This document shows positions 39,252 through 48,789 of a stretch of DNA of 64,000 bases, one piece after another. Position 1 is the first letter of the stretch, and the number at the start of each line of letters is the position of its first letter. The DNA lies in contig JARLJL010000009.1 of NCBI GenBank assembly GCA_031291235.1, forward strand, positions 124,001-188,000, in the 5' to 3' direction. The stretch comes from Sulfuriferula sp. (GTDB lineage Bacteria; Pseudomonadota; Gammaproteobacteria; Burkholderiales; Sulfuriferulaceae). The notes beneath the pieces were generated by a model. It did not search any database. It saw only the letters and a program-made list of their open reading frames with translations, and had not been told where the DNA came from. The position numbers were made by a program, and so were the translations under genes.

Positions 39252-39695
39252 ATGAAACGTAGCGACGTTACCGATTTGATACTTGTAGCCAAACTTGCCA
39301 AAGGGCTGAAATGGGACGATCTGGCCAAAGCCATCGGCCTCAGCAAGGAATGGACGACCGCCGCCCTGCTCGGGCAAATGACGCTGGATGCGACACAGGC
39401 AGCCACCATAGGCAAGATGCTGGACTTGCCGGCTGAAGCGATTGCCTGCCTGCAAATCGTACCTTACAAAGGCTCGTTGCCGACCGCCGTTCCGACCGAC
39501 CCATTGATTTACCGCTTTTACGAATTGATCAGCGTGTACGGCACCTCGATCAAGGCGCTGATCCATGAAGAGTTCGGCGACGGCATCATGAGCGCAATCG
39601 ATTTCAGCATGGATATTTCACGCGTAGCCGATCCCAAGGGCGATCGCGTCAAAATCGTGCTGAACGGCAAATTCCTGCCGTACAAGACGTATTAA
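39252..39695 (+). CDS. cynS: Cyanate hydratase (cyanase)
   Basis: Cyanase turns cyanate and bicarbonate into ammonia and two CO2. The 147-residue protein has the N-terminal helical DNA-binding-like domain and the catalytic Arg and Glu in IYRFYELISVYG plus the Ser in MSAIDFSMD, equal to R96, E99 and S122 of the E. coli enzyme. An AAGGAAA site precedes the ATG. It is the last gene of the sigma-54 operon, so cyanate is likely used as a nitrogen source or detoxified. Confidence 0.96.
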   Translation: MKRSDVTDLILVAKLAKGLKWDDLAKAIGLSKEWTTAALLGQMTLDATQAATIGKMLDLPAEAIACLQIVPYKGSLPTAVPTDPLIYRFYELISVYGTSIKALIHEEFGDGIMSAIDFSMDISRVADPKGDRVKIVLNGKFLPYKTY

Positions 39696-39705
39696 TCAAC
39701 GACAC

Positions 39706-39751
39706 CGCTTTGCGGACGGACTGCGCAACAGGCGCGGTTATCCGCAAAGCG
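39706..39751. terminator. Hairpin between convergent cynS and GGDEF/EAL genes
   Basis: Arms CGCTTTGCGGA (39706-39716) and TCCGCAAAGCG (39741-39751) pair perfectly over 11 bp around a 24-base loop. No clear T run follows, so it may terminate weakly or protect message ends. Confidence 0.45.
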
Positions 39752-39762
39752 CTACGCCTGCG

Positions 39763-42726
39763 CTAATTTTCTCTCTGCGCCAGCATGGACTCGAACACGT
39801 CTGCCGCGACCGGTCGCGAATACAGATAGCCCTGCGCATAATCGCACCCGGCGTTCGCCAGCAAATCCCGCTGCTCTGCAGTCTCGACGCCTTCGGCAAT
39901 CACCTTGAGCCCGAGTTTGTGCGCCATGACAATAATGGCCTCGGATAAAGCCATATCGCTGGCATCCGTCGCCAGGTCGCGCACGAAGCTCTGGTCCAGT
40001 TTCAGATAATCGATATCGAATTTCTTCAAATACGACAGGGCCGAATATCCCGTTCCGAAATCGTCAATCGCGACCTGTATGTTCGCGTTACGGAACTGCA
40101 TCAGCTTATCGGTAATGCCGGGATCGACATGCAGCAGTAAGCCCTCGGTAATTTCTATGGCAATGCTTTGCCCCGGCAGATTCAGCTCCTGTAAATATGC
40201 CAGCCGGGTGGGCATGCACATAGACTCGCTCTGAAACTCGACAGGCGACATATTCACGCTGAGCTGCACCGGATGTGCGAACATGCCGTACCAGCGGCTC
40301 GCCTGACGTGCCGCCTCCCTGAAGACCCAATCGCCGATCTCGACAATCAGCCCCGTTTCCTCTGCCAGCGGAATGAACTCCATCGGACTGACCAGCCCGC
40401 GCTGCGGATGATGCCAGCGCAATAGCGCCTCAGCCTTGACGATACGTCCTGTGGACATCTCCACTATAGGCTGAAAATACAGCATGAGCTGATTAGCCCC
40501 AAGCGCCCCGCGCAAATCGCTCAACAGACTCAATCTCGACTGCGCTTGCTGCTGCATAGAGCCGGTAAAATAGCCGAACCGGTTGCGCCCGCTATTTTTG
40601 GCGACATACATGGCCTGATCGGCATTGCGCAGCAACTGCTCCGCATCGCTGCCGTCATCCGGGTAAAGCGTAATGCCTATACTGGCCGAAATATAAATTT
40701 GCCCCTGCGCATCAAGCAGCGTAAACGGTTCTGCCAGCTTGATAATAATATTTCTGGCAATCTCGTCTATATAATTACCGTCGCGCTGCTGTGCCAGAAT
40801 CACCGTAAATTCATCGCCGCCCAGACGCGCAACCGTATCGGATTTACGCACGCATGACACGATACGCCTGGCCGCCTCGACCAGCAACATATCCCCAATC
40901 TGATGCCCGAGCGTATCGTTGACCTCCTTGAAACGGTCGAGATCGATGAAAAACAGCGCGAGTAATTCGTCATCACGCCGCGCTTTTTTGATTTCCTGTT
41001 CCAGCCTGTCATAAAACATGAAACGATTGGGCAGATCGGTCAGCAAATCGAAATTGGCCTGCTTCCAGATCAGCTGGTCGGACTGTTTTCTCTGGGTAAT
41101 ATCGCGCGTCACCCCCAATAATGCAATGATTTCGCCAGTGGCATTACGCAATGGCGTCGCATGTGTTTCCAGCCAGCGCTGCGTGCCGCGCTTGCCTGTA
41201 ATCGGAAACTCGAGCACGCCGCTGCCGCCTTCGCAGACGCTTCTATGCAGATTTGAAAACGCCTTGCGAAACTCCGGCTTGATAAAATTCAGCAACCCCG
41301 ACGCTTGCGCCTCGGCCAGACTATCGACCTCGAGCATGGCAAGCCCTGCGCTATTCATCTGTATCAATCCGCCATACGGGGAAACCACTTTAACGCACTC
41401 GGGCTCGCCCTCAAAAATCGCATTGAGGAAATTCTTCTGTTCGATAATCGTGTCCATGGCTTGCCTGAGCCGGGTAATATCCTGCGCTACCAGTACCAGA
41501 CAGGTTTCGTTCTGGATTTCGACTATTTCCGCAGAAACCAGACATATCGCTTCGCCGGTCCGGGTCTTGAACACAAATTCAAAATCACTCGCCCTGCCTT
41601 TTTCAACGAGTTCAGCTGCCAGTATCTTGCGATCGTTGGCATTTTTCCATATCCCCAAATCATCTACAGTACGACCTATGACTTCATCGTAGCTATACCC
41701 GGAAATGCGTACCCACGCTTCGTTGACCTCGACAATCCGGCCATCGGCAAGCGAGGTAATGGAAATCGGGTTGGGCGAATTGCGGAACGTTTTGGCAAAC
41801 TTGTCTTCGCTGATACGCAGAACCTCTGCGGCCTGCTTGCGTTCATTTTCCCGATCGAAGTTATCCAGCGCGAAACTGATATCGCCCGACATTTCGTTAA
41901 GCAGTCCGATGATTTCCGTATCGAAAGCATCGGGTTGTGCATCGCAAACGACCAGTATCGCAAACAGCCGGCCGGCACGATAAATAGGGAAAGCGCCTAT
42001 CGATGCGCGCCCATACAAGGCTGCCTGACCGCACCAGGGAGCAACGCCGTCACCAATATTGTTCATGATAACGCTTCTGCTTTCGCGCAAGGCGATAGCT
42101 TCTGCACCGTCGCCCGCCAGCAGGGCATTGTTGATAACAGCGACGGCTACATCCAGATCGTCGGCTGTAATGCCATAGCTTGCCGCAGCCTCAATCAACG
42201 TGCAGTCATCGTTTAACCGCCCTATCCAAGCCACGTTAAGTCCACCGAAATCGACCGCCATCCGGCAAACCAGCGGCAACAGCACCGATTCGTCATCCAT
42301 GCGCACGATGGCCTGGTTGACTTCGCTCAGCGCTTTATACAGTTTGCTGAGTCTGTTATCCGCACCGACCAGCGGCCTGCAATCGGCCAGATCGCGCACC
42401 AGACCGAGCACAAGATGCCGCCCGTCTATCAGGCTTACAGCCAGATGTACAGCGACGGGAATCAATTCGCCATTTTTATGCCGGTATTGCGCCGAGAACA
42501 ATAATGATTCGTCAATATCGAGTTGCCGCCAGCGCTGTTTATCCACATGCTCAGCGGCATCCGAATCGATGTCCATGATGGTCATCCCCAGCATTTCTTC
42601 ATGCGTATAGCCGAAACGGCTGCATGCCCGTCGATTAACGCCGATCAGCTTGCCATCCGGATCATGCACGAAACAGGCATCTGGTATTGTCTCCAGAAAC
42701 GACCTGAATTCACTCTCACGCTGCAT
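39763..42726 (-). CDS. Multi-PAS/GAF GGDEF-EAL cyclic-di-GMP signalling protein
   Basis: This 987-residue soluble protein has a PAS domain at about 10-120, a GAF-like domain at about 140-300, two more PAS domains, a GGDEF domain (RLGGDEFTVIL) and an EAL domain (EALLRWHHP, DDFGTGYSALSYLK, AEGVET). Catalytic residues are kept in both. No membrane helices are seen, unlike the other GGDEF/EAL protein of the window. ATG 42726 follows AGGGGAAGTG; the TTG at 42744 is a poorer start. Confidence 0.9.
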   Translation of the reverse strand: MQRESEFRSFLETIPDACFVHDPDGKLIGVNRRACSRFGYTHEEMLGMTIMDIDSDAAEHVDKQRWRQLDIDESLLFSAQYRHKNGELIPVAVHLAVSLIDGRHLVLGLVRDLADCRPLVGADNRLSKLYKALSEVNQAIVRMDDESVLLPLVCRMAVDFGGLNVAWIGRLNDDCTLIEAAASYGITADDLDVAVAVINNALLAGDGAEAIALRESRSVIMNNIGDGVAPWCGQAALYGRASIGAFPIYRAGRLFAILVVCDAQPDAFDTEIIGLLNEMSGDISFALDNFDRENERKQAAEVLRISEDKFAKTFRNSPNPISITSLADGRIVEVNEAWVRISGYSYDEVIGRTVDDLGIWKNANDRKILAAELVEKGRASDFEFVFKTRTGEAICLVSAEIVEIQNETCLVLVAQDITRLRQAMDTIIEQKNFLNAIFEGEPECVKVVSPYGGLIQMNSAGLAMLEVDSLAEAQASGLLNFIKPEFRKAFSNLHRSVCEGGSGVLEFPITGKRGTQRWLETHATPLRNATGEIIALLGVTRDITQRKQSDQLIWKQANFDLLTDLPNRFMFYDRLEQEIKKARRDDELLALFFIDLDRFKEVNDTLGHQIGDMLLVEAARRIVSCVRKSDTVARLGGDEFTVILAQQRDGNYIDEIARNIIIKLAEPFTLLDAQGQIYISASIGITLYPDDGSDAEQLLRNADQAMYVAKNSGRNRFGYFTGSMQQQAQSRLSLLSDLRGALGANQLMLYFQPIVEMSTGRIVKAEALLRWHHPQRGLVSPMEFIPLAEETGLIVEIGDWVFREAARQASRWYGMFAHPVQLSVNMSPVEFQSESMCMPTRLAYLQELNLPGQSIAIEITEGLLLHVDPGITDKLMQFRNANIQVAIDDFGTGYSALSYLKKFDIDYLKLDQSFVRDLATDASDMALSEAIIVMAHKLGLKVIAEGVETAEQRDLLANAGCDYAQGYLYSRPVAADVFESMLAQREN

Positions 42727-42993
42727 CACTTCCCCTATCGACAAATTGCGATCTGCGAGCAGTTACCAGACTTCCATGCCCATCACGGCATGCCGCATAA
42801 ATATTTAACTATCATCAAGTTAACATATATAAAGACAATCAGCCAGTATGCCAGCTTATCCCTGGAATAACGCATTTGTTGACAGACAGAAAAGCCATTG
42901 CCTGACACATCGGCCAGCACAAACAAGAGACTGCCATTTTATTGTAGCCCCATATCGAACAACGACGAGATCGGATTAGGTCTGCAAACACAT

Positions 42994-43743
42994 TCAGATT
43001 CCACCCTGTTTGAACTGCTTCACCACCGCATACTGACGACGGCTCACAGGTAAGGCTTCATCAGAATCTTTGAGCAATACCACCCAGCCGCTGTGCTCGC
43101 CATCCTCGGTACTCTGCTCCTTGAGCGCAAAGCCGGCAATAGCGTTACGTGCAACCAGTGTATTGCGATGTATGCGAATAAATCGTTGCGGGAATTCCTG
43201 TTCCAGACTGGTGAGCGTGTCTTCGAGCAGATAGGTATGCGTGGCTGTACGCGCCGCCACGTATTTCTGTTCGGCACGCAAGCAGATAATGTCGTCTACG
43301 GGCACCAGCAACACGCGCCCGCGCTCGTTGGTACTCAAATATTGCCTGACGGGCGCAGGCTTCAACATCGACGGCTGCACTTTGCGCAATGCGCCCAGCA
43401 AACGTTCGACGCGTACCGGTTTCAGCAAATAGTCGCGCGCATTCAACTCAAACGCCTGCAAGGCATGCGCATCGTAGGCAGTAGTAAATATCACCGCTGC
43501 GGGATACTGCCGTTGCGCCAGCTGCTGCGCAACGGCCATGCCGTCCAGACCGGGCATGTGTATATCCAGCAATACCACGTCGGCAGCGGTTTGCGCCAGC
43601 AACTGCAACGCCTGCACGCCATTCTCCGCCTCGCCGACGACTTGCAGCGGGATCTGACCGGCGCAGTCGTGCAACAGATCGCGTAGCCGGTTGCGCGCAG
43701 GCGTTTCATCGTCGACGATAACAATGCGTAATGGCGCGGTCAT
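42994..43743 (-). CDS. algR: LytTR-family response regulator (AlgR type)
   Basis: The 249-residue protein has a receiver domain (VIVDDETPARNRL, phospho-acceptor Asp in DVVLLDIHMPGLDG, conserved Lys in YLLKPV) and a LytTR DNA-binding domain (LRAEQKYVAARTATHTYLLE, FIRIHRNTLV). It overlaps the kinase gene by 4 bp and the pair is divergent from argH, as in Pseudomonas algZ-algR. In Pseudomonas this pair controls alginate and type IV pili; the targets here are unknown. Confidence 0.88.
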   Translation of the reverse strand: MTAPLRIVIVDDETPARNRLRDLLHDCAGQIPLQVVGEAENGVQALQLLAQTAADVVLLDIHMPGLDGMAVAQQLAQRQYPAAVIFTTAYDAHALQAFELNARDYLLKPVRVERLLGALRKVQPSMLKPAPVRQYLSTNERGRVLLVPVDDIICLRAEQKYVAARTATHTYLLEDTLTSLEQEFPQRFIRIHRNTLVARNAIAGFALKEQSTEDGEHSGWVVLLKDSDEALPVSRRQYAVVKQFKQGGI

Positions 43744-44756
43744 GGCGGCGTAGTCCGGTACGGCATGGTGATGTGAACCTGATAATAATTATCGTGTATC
43801 TGCGTATGCAAGCTGGCCTCCACATCGAAATGCAGCATGAGACGACTTTTGATATTGCCCAGTGCCATTTTATTGCCGCTGTGGCGCTGGGCGTCATGCT
43901 GATAGGGATTGCGAATAATCAGATGCAACTGGCCGTCGCTGCGATAGATATTCACGCTAATCTCGCCAGGCTGGGTAGCGGGCTCGATGCCGTGATATAC
44001 CGCATTTTCCAGCAGCGGCTGCAATATCAGCGGCGGCAACAGCGCATTGCCGGGAGCCTTGTCGATATGCCATACCACGTGCAGGCGCTCGCCCAGACGC
44101 AGGCCCTCCAACTCCAGATACTGGCGGCTGATCTCCACCTCACGCCGGAGCGGACTGAGCTGCCGGTTATCCGCCATCACCACACGGAACAGATCGGCCA
44201 GATTTTCCAGCGCGCGTTCGGCTCGCTGCGGCTCGGCGCGCACCAGGCTGAGCACGGCATTCAGACTGTTGAACAAAAAATGCGGCCTGATCCGCGCCTG
44301 CAACGCCTGCAAGCGCGCTTCGGTCAGCGCCGGCGACAGCGCACGTCCGCGCAAATGAAAATAGCCGAGTATCAACGCGCTGATGGCAACCACATTCACC
44401 GCCTCGCGCCAGCTCATGGCCAGACGATTATCGGCAAACAAATGGCCCAGACCGTTCATCACCAGTGCCGTCGTGATGACGGCTACTGCCACGCAGGCAG
44501 CCAGCCCCCAGCGATAGGGCAGGCGCCGCAACGGCCGATGCAACAGGCACAATCCAGCTTGAGTCAACAGCAGGCTGGCCTGCACCACGACAGAATAGCC
44601 CACGAACAAATGCCACATTTCCAGCAGATAAGGCGTTTGTAACCATGCAGTTGTCCACACCAAACCCTCGACACCGAGTAAAATACGCAGCATTACGCCC
44701 AGATTGCAGAAATCCGGTAAACGATCGGGATAGTCGCTTGTGCTTGGCTTTGGCAT
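43740..44756 (-). CDS. algZ: LytS-family sensor histidine kinase (AlgZ/FimS type)
   Basis: The 338-residue protein has four to five N-terminal membrane helices and a His_kinase domain with [16 protein letters not shown], where the His is the predicted phosphorylation site, and an ATPase segment [20 protein letters not shown]. It signals to the overlapping LytTR regulator. Its start is 48 bp from argH on the other strand, so the two promoters share this short region. Confidence 0.87.
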   Translation of the reverse strand: MPKPSTSDYPDRLPDFCNLGVMLRILLGVEGLVWTTAWLQTPYLLEMWHLFVGYSVVVQASLLLTQAGLCLLHRPLRRLPYRWGLAACVAVAVITTALVMNGLGHLFADNRLAMSWREAVNVVAISALILGYFHLRGRALSPALTEARLQALQARIRPHFLFNSLNAVLSLVRAEPQRAERALENLADLFRVVMADNRQLSPLRREVEISRQYLELEGLRLGERLHVVWHIDKAPGNALLPPLILQPLLENAVYHGIEPATQPGEISVNIYRSDGQLHLIIRNPYQHDAQRHSGNKMALGNIKSRLMLHFDVEASLHTQIHDNYYQVHITMPYRTTPP

Positions 44757-44804
44757 AATTCGGTTATTCTACCAATCTCAACTCAATATCATCAGGTTAT
44801 ATTC

Positions 44805-46196
44805 ATGTCCAATTCCGCTACGCCGCAACTCTGGTCCGGCCGTTTTAACGAGCCGGTATCCGAGCGCGTCAAACGCTACACAGCCTCCATCGGCTTCGAT
44901 TACCGTCTGGCCGAGTTCGACATACTCGGCTCGCTGGCGCATGCCAAAATGCTGACGCAACAAGCCATTATCAGCCCGCAGGATCTCGCCGACATTGAGC
45001 GCGGCATGAGTGAAATCCTCGCCGACATCCGTGCCGGCAAATTCGAGTGGCTGCTCGACCTGGAAGACGTCCACCTCAATATCGAAAAAGCGCTCACCGC
45101 CAAAGTCGGCGATGCAGGTAAGCGCTTGCACACCGGGCGCTCGCGCAACGATCAAGTAGCGACCGACATCCGCTTGTACCTGCGCCATAACATCGACGGC
45201 ATTTTACAACTGATCCGTGCCGCTCAGACCGCGCTGCTTGACCTTGCCGAAGCCAATGCCGAGGTGGTCATGCCCGGCTTTACCCATTTGCAAGTCGCCC
45301 AGCCGGTGTCATTCGGCCACCATCTGCTGGCCTACTTCGAAATGCTCAAGCGCGATGCCGAGCGCCTCGCCGACTGCCGCAGCCGGGTCAACCGTTTGCC
45401 TCTGGGCGCAGCCGCGCTGGCCGGCACCAGCTATCCGATCGACCGTGAAATGGTCGCGCGCGAACTCGGTTTCGACGGTGTCTGCGAGAATTCGCTGGAC
45501 GCGGTTTCCGACCGCGATTTCGCCATTGAATTCACCGCCTGCGCCAGCCTGATCATGACCCATTTCTCGCGCATGTCCGAAGAGCTGATTTTATGGATGA
45601 ATCCGCGCTTCGGTTTCATCGACCTGGCCGACCGCTTCTGTACCGGTTCGTCGATCATGCCACAAAAGAAAAATCCCGACGTACCCGAGCTGATACGCGG
45701 CAAAACCGGGCGGATAAACGGTCATCTGGTCGGCCTGCTCACGTTGATGAAAGGTCAGCCGCTGGCCTACAACAAGGACAACCAGGAAGACAAGGAACCG
45801 TTGTTCGACACCGTCGACACCCTGATCGACACCCTCGCCATCGTTGCCGAGATGCTCCCCGGCATCCGCGTCAAGCCGGAAGCCATGCGCCGTGCCGCGC
45901 TGCAAGGCTACGCCACCGCAACTGATCTGGCCGATTATCTGGTGAAAAAAGGTCTGCCGTTCCGCGATGCACACGAAGCTGTCGCACTGGCCGTGCGCCA
46001 TGCCGAAGGCAAAGGCTGCGATCTTGCCGACCTGCCACTCGCCGACTTGCAGCAGTTCTCCGATCTGGTCGCCGCCGACATTTACGACGTGTTGTCGCTG
46101 GAAGGCTCGATGAATAGCCGCAACCACATCGGTGGCACCGCACCGGCGCAAGTACGCGCGGCGATTGCACGCGGCCGCGCAACACTGGGCGGCTAA
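44805..46196 (+). CDS. argH: Argininosuccinate lyase
   Basis: ArgH splits argininosuccinate into arginine and fumarate. The 463-residue protein has [35 protein letters not shown] and the superfamily signature [15 protein letters not shown]. It is divergent from the AlgZ-type kinase, a conserved neighbour pair. Confidence 0.97.
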   Translation: MSNSATPQLWSGRFNEPVSERVKRYTASIGFDYRLAEFDILGSLAHAKMLTQQAIISPQDLADIERGMSEILADIRAGKFEWLLDLEDVHLNIEKALTAKVGDAGKRLHTGRSRNDQVATDIRLYLRHNIDGILQLIRAAQTALLDLAEANAEVVMPGFTHLQVAQPVSFGHHLLAYFEMLKRDAERLADCRSRVNRLPLGAAALAGTSYPIDREMVARELGFDGVCENSLDAVSDRDFAIEFTACASLIMTHFSRMSEELILWMNPRFGFIDLADRFCTGSSIMPQKKNPDVPELIRGKTGRINGHLVGLLTLMKGQPLAYNKDNQEDKEPLFDTVDTLIDTLAIVAEMLPGIRVKPEAMRRAALQGYATATDLADYLVKKGLPFRDAHEAVALAVRHAEGKGCDLADLPLADLQQFSDLVAADIYDVLSLEGSMNSRNHIGGTAPAQVRAAIARGRATLGG

Positions 46197-46199
46197 TCC

Positions 46200-46700
46200 T
46201 TGGCATCGCCAATCACGGCACTCAGATACCTGCAACACTATCCCGTAGCGTTGCAGGATCAGGTGCGGCAGCTGATTGCGCAAGGCAAACTGAGTACGTA
46301 TCTGACACAGAAATATCCGGCGCAACATGAAGTGCAGACTGACAAGGCGCTATACCAGTATGCGCTGGAATTAAAACAGACCTATCTGCGCAACGCCCCG
46401 CAACCGGACAAGGTGCACTACGACAGCAAGCTGGATGTGGCACATCACGCACTGGGATTGAATACGGCAATATCGCGGGTGCAGGGCGGCAAGCTCAAGG
46501 CCAAGAAGGAAATCCGCATCGCATCGCTGTTCAAAACCGCACCGGAGGCATTCCTGCGCATGATCGTGGTTCATGAATTGGCGCATCTCAAGGAACGCGA
46601 TCACGACAGGAATTTTTATCAGCTATGCGTACACATGCAGCCGGACTATCATCAGGTGGAATTCGATCTGCGCGTATATCTGACGCACCTGGGTTTGTAA
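46200..46700 (+). CDS. YgjP-like zinc metallopeptidase (M48-related)
   Basis: The 166-residue protein contains the zinc motif VVHELAHLKERDHDRNFY, with HExxH plus a third His downstream as in YgjP/WLM proteins. The substrate is unknown. It starts at TTG 3 bp after argH and so is probably co-transcribed. Confidence 0.8.
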   Translation: MASPITALRYLQHYPVALQDQVRQLIAQGKLSTYLTQKYPAQHEVQTDKALYQYALELKQTYLRNAPQPDKVHYDSKLDVAHHALGLNTAISRVQGGKLKAKKEIRIASLFKTAPEAFLRMIVVHELAHLKERDHDRNFYQLCVHMQPDYHQVEFDLRVYLTHLGL

Positions 46701-46763
46701 CTGCCTTTATTGTTACGTATGCCGGAAAGTATTGTTGATAATGAACTTGTGAATAGCGGATTT

Positions 46764-47480
46764 TCAGCTCAGCATACCCAACAATGCTGCCCGAACCACG
46801 GCTGCGGTTTTGTTGGGCGTATTAAGCTTGGTGATCGCATTGCCGATATGAAAATTAACGGTACGCTCGGATATGTTCAAAATATCCGAAATCTCGCCGG
46901 AAGTCTTGCCGTCGCCCGTCCATCGCAACACCTCGATTTCCCTCGGCGATAGCTGCACCTGTGATTCCGGAAACATTTTGGGAGTCAGTCGCTGCGACAT
47001 CGCCATATGCGCTATCTGGGCAAGCAATGACATCTGCTGACCCTTGGCCCTAAGCTCGGCTGCGGAAATCGGTTCGCCCGAACGCGCCAGCGTCAGCATG
47101 CCGCCCACCCCATTGATATCGCGACTGGATTGCGCCCAGCCGACCTCCAGTCCGAACGAGCGGGCATCTTCCCACAATTCGCGAGCCGAACTGAACAGAT
47201 TTTCCGACCAGACCACCGGCAGCAGCGAACGCATGCCGTGCTGCACCGTCGGATCAGCCGCCAGATAGTTTTGTGCCTGATACTGCCGCTGCCACGCCTG
47301 CGGATAGTTGTTGAACATGGCAACCTTGGGCTGGGTTAAGGGCAGCGGCATACGCAGGCCGTAAGCGCAATGATCGAATCCGAAATCACGGGCAATCGAC
47401 GCGATCATGCTGAATATTTCGCTCTCGCCTTCAAGCGCAAATAACGTATGAATCTGATCTTCCTGCCAGACGGCTATCAT
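46764..47480 (-). CDS. luxR: LuxR-family acyl-homoserine-lactone receptor/regulator
   Basis: The 238-residue protein has an autoinducer-binding domain with the conserved pocket residues in WQRQYQAQNYLAADPTV and VVWSE, and a C-terminal LuxR helix-turn-helix (LSPREIEVLRWTGDGKTSGE). All pocket residues seen in active receptors are present. It is divergent from the rsaM-like and luxI genes, whose product it likely senses. Confidence 0.93.
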   Translation of the reverse strand: MIAVWQEDQIHTLFALEGESEIFSMIASIARDFGFDHCAYGLRMPLPLTQPKVAMFNNYPQAWQRQYQAQNYLAADPTVQHGMRSLLPVVWSENLFSSARELWEDARSFGLEVGWAQSSRDINGVGGMLTLARSGEPISAAELRAKGQQMSLLAQIAHMAMSQRLTPKMFPESQVQLSPREIEVLRWTGDGKTSGEISDILNISERTVNFHIGNAITKLNTPNKTAAVVRAALLGMLS

Positions 47481-47595
47481 TTACTTCCCCAAAATCATGA
47501 AACTTGCGACTGTATTGTTAGCTTAACGGATAACGACCGACACGCTTCCTAGCACCTTGTAGGATTTCGGCTTCCTGTCAGTTTTCGCATTGGCG

Positions 47596-47624
47596 CATTA
47601 CATTTCTGTCATGTAATGTACATG
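47596..47624 (+). promoter_or_regulatory. Overlapping dyads upstream of the rsaM-like gene; candidate lux-type operator
   Basis: CATTACAT and ATGTAATG form an exact inverted repeat around 7 bases (47596-47618). The overlapping CATGTAATGTACATG (47610-47624) is a second dyad with 6-bp arms. They lie 30-57 bp before the rsaM-like ATG and about 120 bp from the luxR start, and could bind LuxR or RsaM-linked regulators. Neither is a standard 20-bp lux box. Confidence 0.45.
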
Positions 47625-47652
47625 TTATTACGTTCACATTACATTCACAACC

Positions 47653-48078
47653 ATGTTCAATCAAGTCAATAGTGCAAATGTCCCAGAAATTTTATTTCCG
47701 CTATCCATGGATGGCTACGTGCGCATAACATTGGAGACGTTAAAATCGCTTCCGCTATCGCACTTGTTGTCCGGTATCGACCTCGACAGTCGGGACAACT
47801 GCCACGCAGGAGCAAGCCTGACTGATGTATCCGGTTATACGGAATGGGTCACTGCTACGCTGCCCGCCATTACCTTAGGCTGGGACTGGCGGCTGGACAC
47901 ATCGCAAGGATGCCCGATATTCAAGCGTATTGAGGCACCGCGCAGCAATATCATGATCGTTGACGACCTGCAGCAAGATGTCTGTTGGATGAAAACTGCC
48001 GAACTGCTGAGTGAAATGATCGACCATTTTGACTGGCAGCAAGATGTCTGTAAAAGCATTGCGATTACATATACTTAA
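47653..48078 (+). CDS. rsaM: RsaM-like quorum-sensing repressor (DUF4902)
   Basis: The 141-residue protein sits between divergent luxR and luxI and has the features of the DUF4902/RsaM family: MDGYVRITLETLKSLPLSHL, SGYTEWVTATLPAITLGWDW and PRSNIMIVDD. In Burkholderia and Pseudomonas fuscovaginae, RsaM proteins at this location damp acyl-homoserine-lactone production; they lack a known DNA-binding motif. Function is transferred from family and position. Confidence 0.82.
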   Translation: MFNQVNSANVPEILFPLSMDGYVRITLETLKSLPLSHLLSGIDLDSRDNCHAGASLTDVSGYTEWVTATLPAITLGWDWRLDTSQGCPIFKRIEAPRSNIMIVDDLQQDVCWMKTAELLSEMIDHFDWQQDVCKSIAITYT

Positions 48079-48167
48079 TCTGTCAAGCTGTCACTGTTAG
48101 CAGTTATCTGAAGCGCCGAATTACCGCTTTAATGCATCTCCAGTACAACATGTTTAGGAGAGAGTTG

Positions 48168-48725
48168 ATGCGAGTCATGTCCGGTGTGCCAGAAGCATTT
48201 GCAACAGGTTTGTTTCCTGAAATTTCACGTTACCGCCACAAAGTATTTATTGAGCAGCTGGGTTGGGATCTAGATACCCAAAACGGGATGGAACTGGATC
48301 AATTTGATCGGCCGGACACCGTTTATGTCGTCGCTCAGGACGAAGAAGACAATGTTACAGGATGCGCGCGACTGCTTCCAACCACTCACCCCTACCTACT
48401 TGGCGATGTATTTCCTCAATTACTCAATGGCTTGGTTCCACCCAGCTCCCCCGATGTCTGGGAGCTTTCACGTTTTGCCGCAGTCGACTTCAGCAATCAG
48501 ACCACTTCCGCCTTAAGCCAATTTTCTTCAGAGATCGCCGTTGGGTTACTTCGCGAGTCGATAGCCTGCGCTGCCAGACATGGCGCAAAACGCATCATTA
48601 CGGTATCGCCGTTAGGCGTAGAGCGACTACTGCGCAAGGCCGGTTTTCATGCCCATCGGGCCGGCCCGCCCATGGTCATTGACGGCCACGCAATATTTGC
48701 ATGCTGGATTGAAGTCGATCAATAA
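48168..48725 (+). CDS. luxI: LuxI-family acyl-homoserine-lactone synthase
   Basis: The 185-residue protein keeps all LuxI landmark residues: Arg, Phe and Trp in YRHKVFIEQLGWDL, acidic residues in MELDQFDRPDT, Arg in GCARLLPT, and Glu and Arg in WELSRFAAVD. It makes the lactone signal from S-adenosylmethionine and acyl-ACP. ATG 48168 follows TAGGAGAGAG; the ATG at 48132 lacks such a site. The chain length of the signal cannot be read from sequence. Confidence 0.93.
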   Translation: MRVMSGVPEAFATGLFPEISRYRHKVFIEQLGWDLDTQNGMELDQFDRPDTVYVVAQDEEDNVTGCARLLPTTHPYLLGDVFPQLLNGLVPPSSPDVWELSRFAAVDFSNQTTSALSQFSSEIAVGLLRESIACAARHGAKRIITVSPLGVERLLRKAGFHAHRAGPPMVIDGHAIFACWIEVDQ

Positions 48726-48737
48726 GCCATCGCTGCA

Positions 48738-48766
48738 GCCGCTGCTCATATCCCGCAAGCAGCGGC
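48738..48766. terminator. Hairpin between convergent luxI and flavoprotein genes
   Basis: GCCGCTGCT (48738-48746) and AGCAGCGGC (48758-48766) pair perfectly over 9 bp with an 11-base loop. No T run follows, so it is a weak terminator candidate. Confidence 0.4.
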
Positions 48767-48789
48767 CGGACTGGCCTACTGTTCCAACG

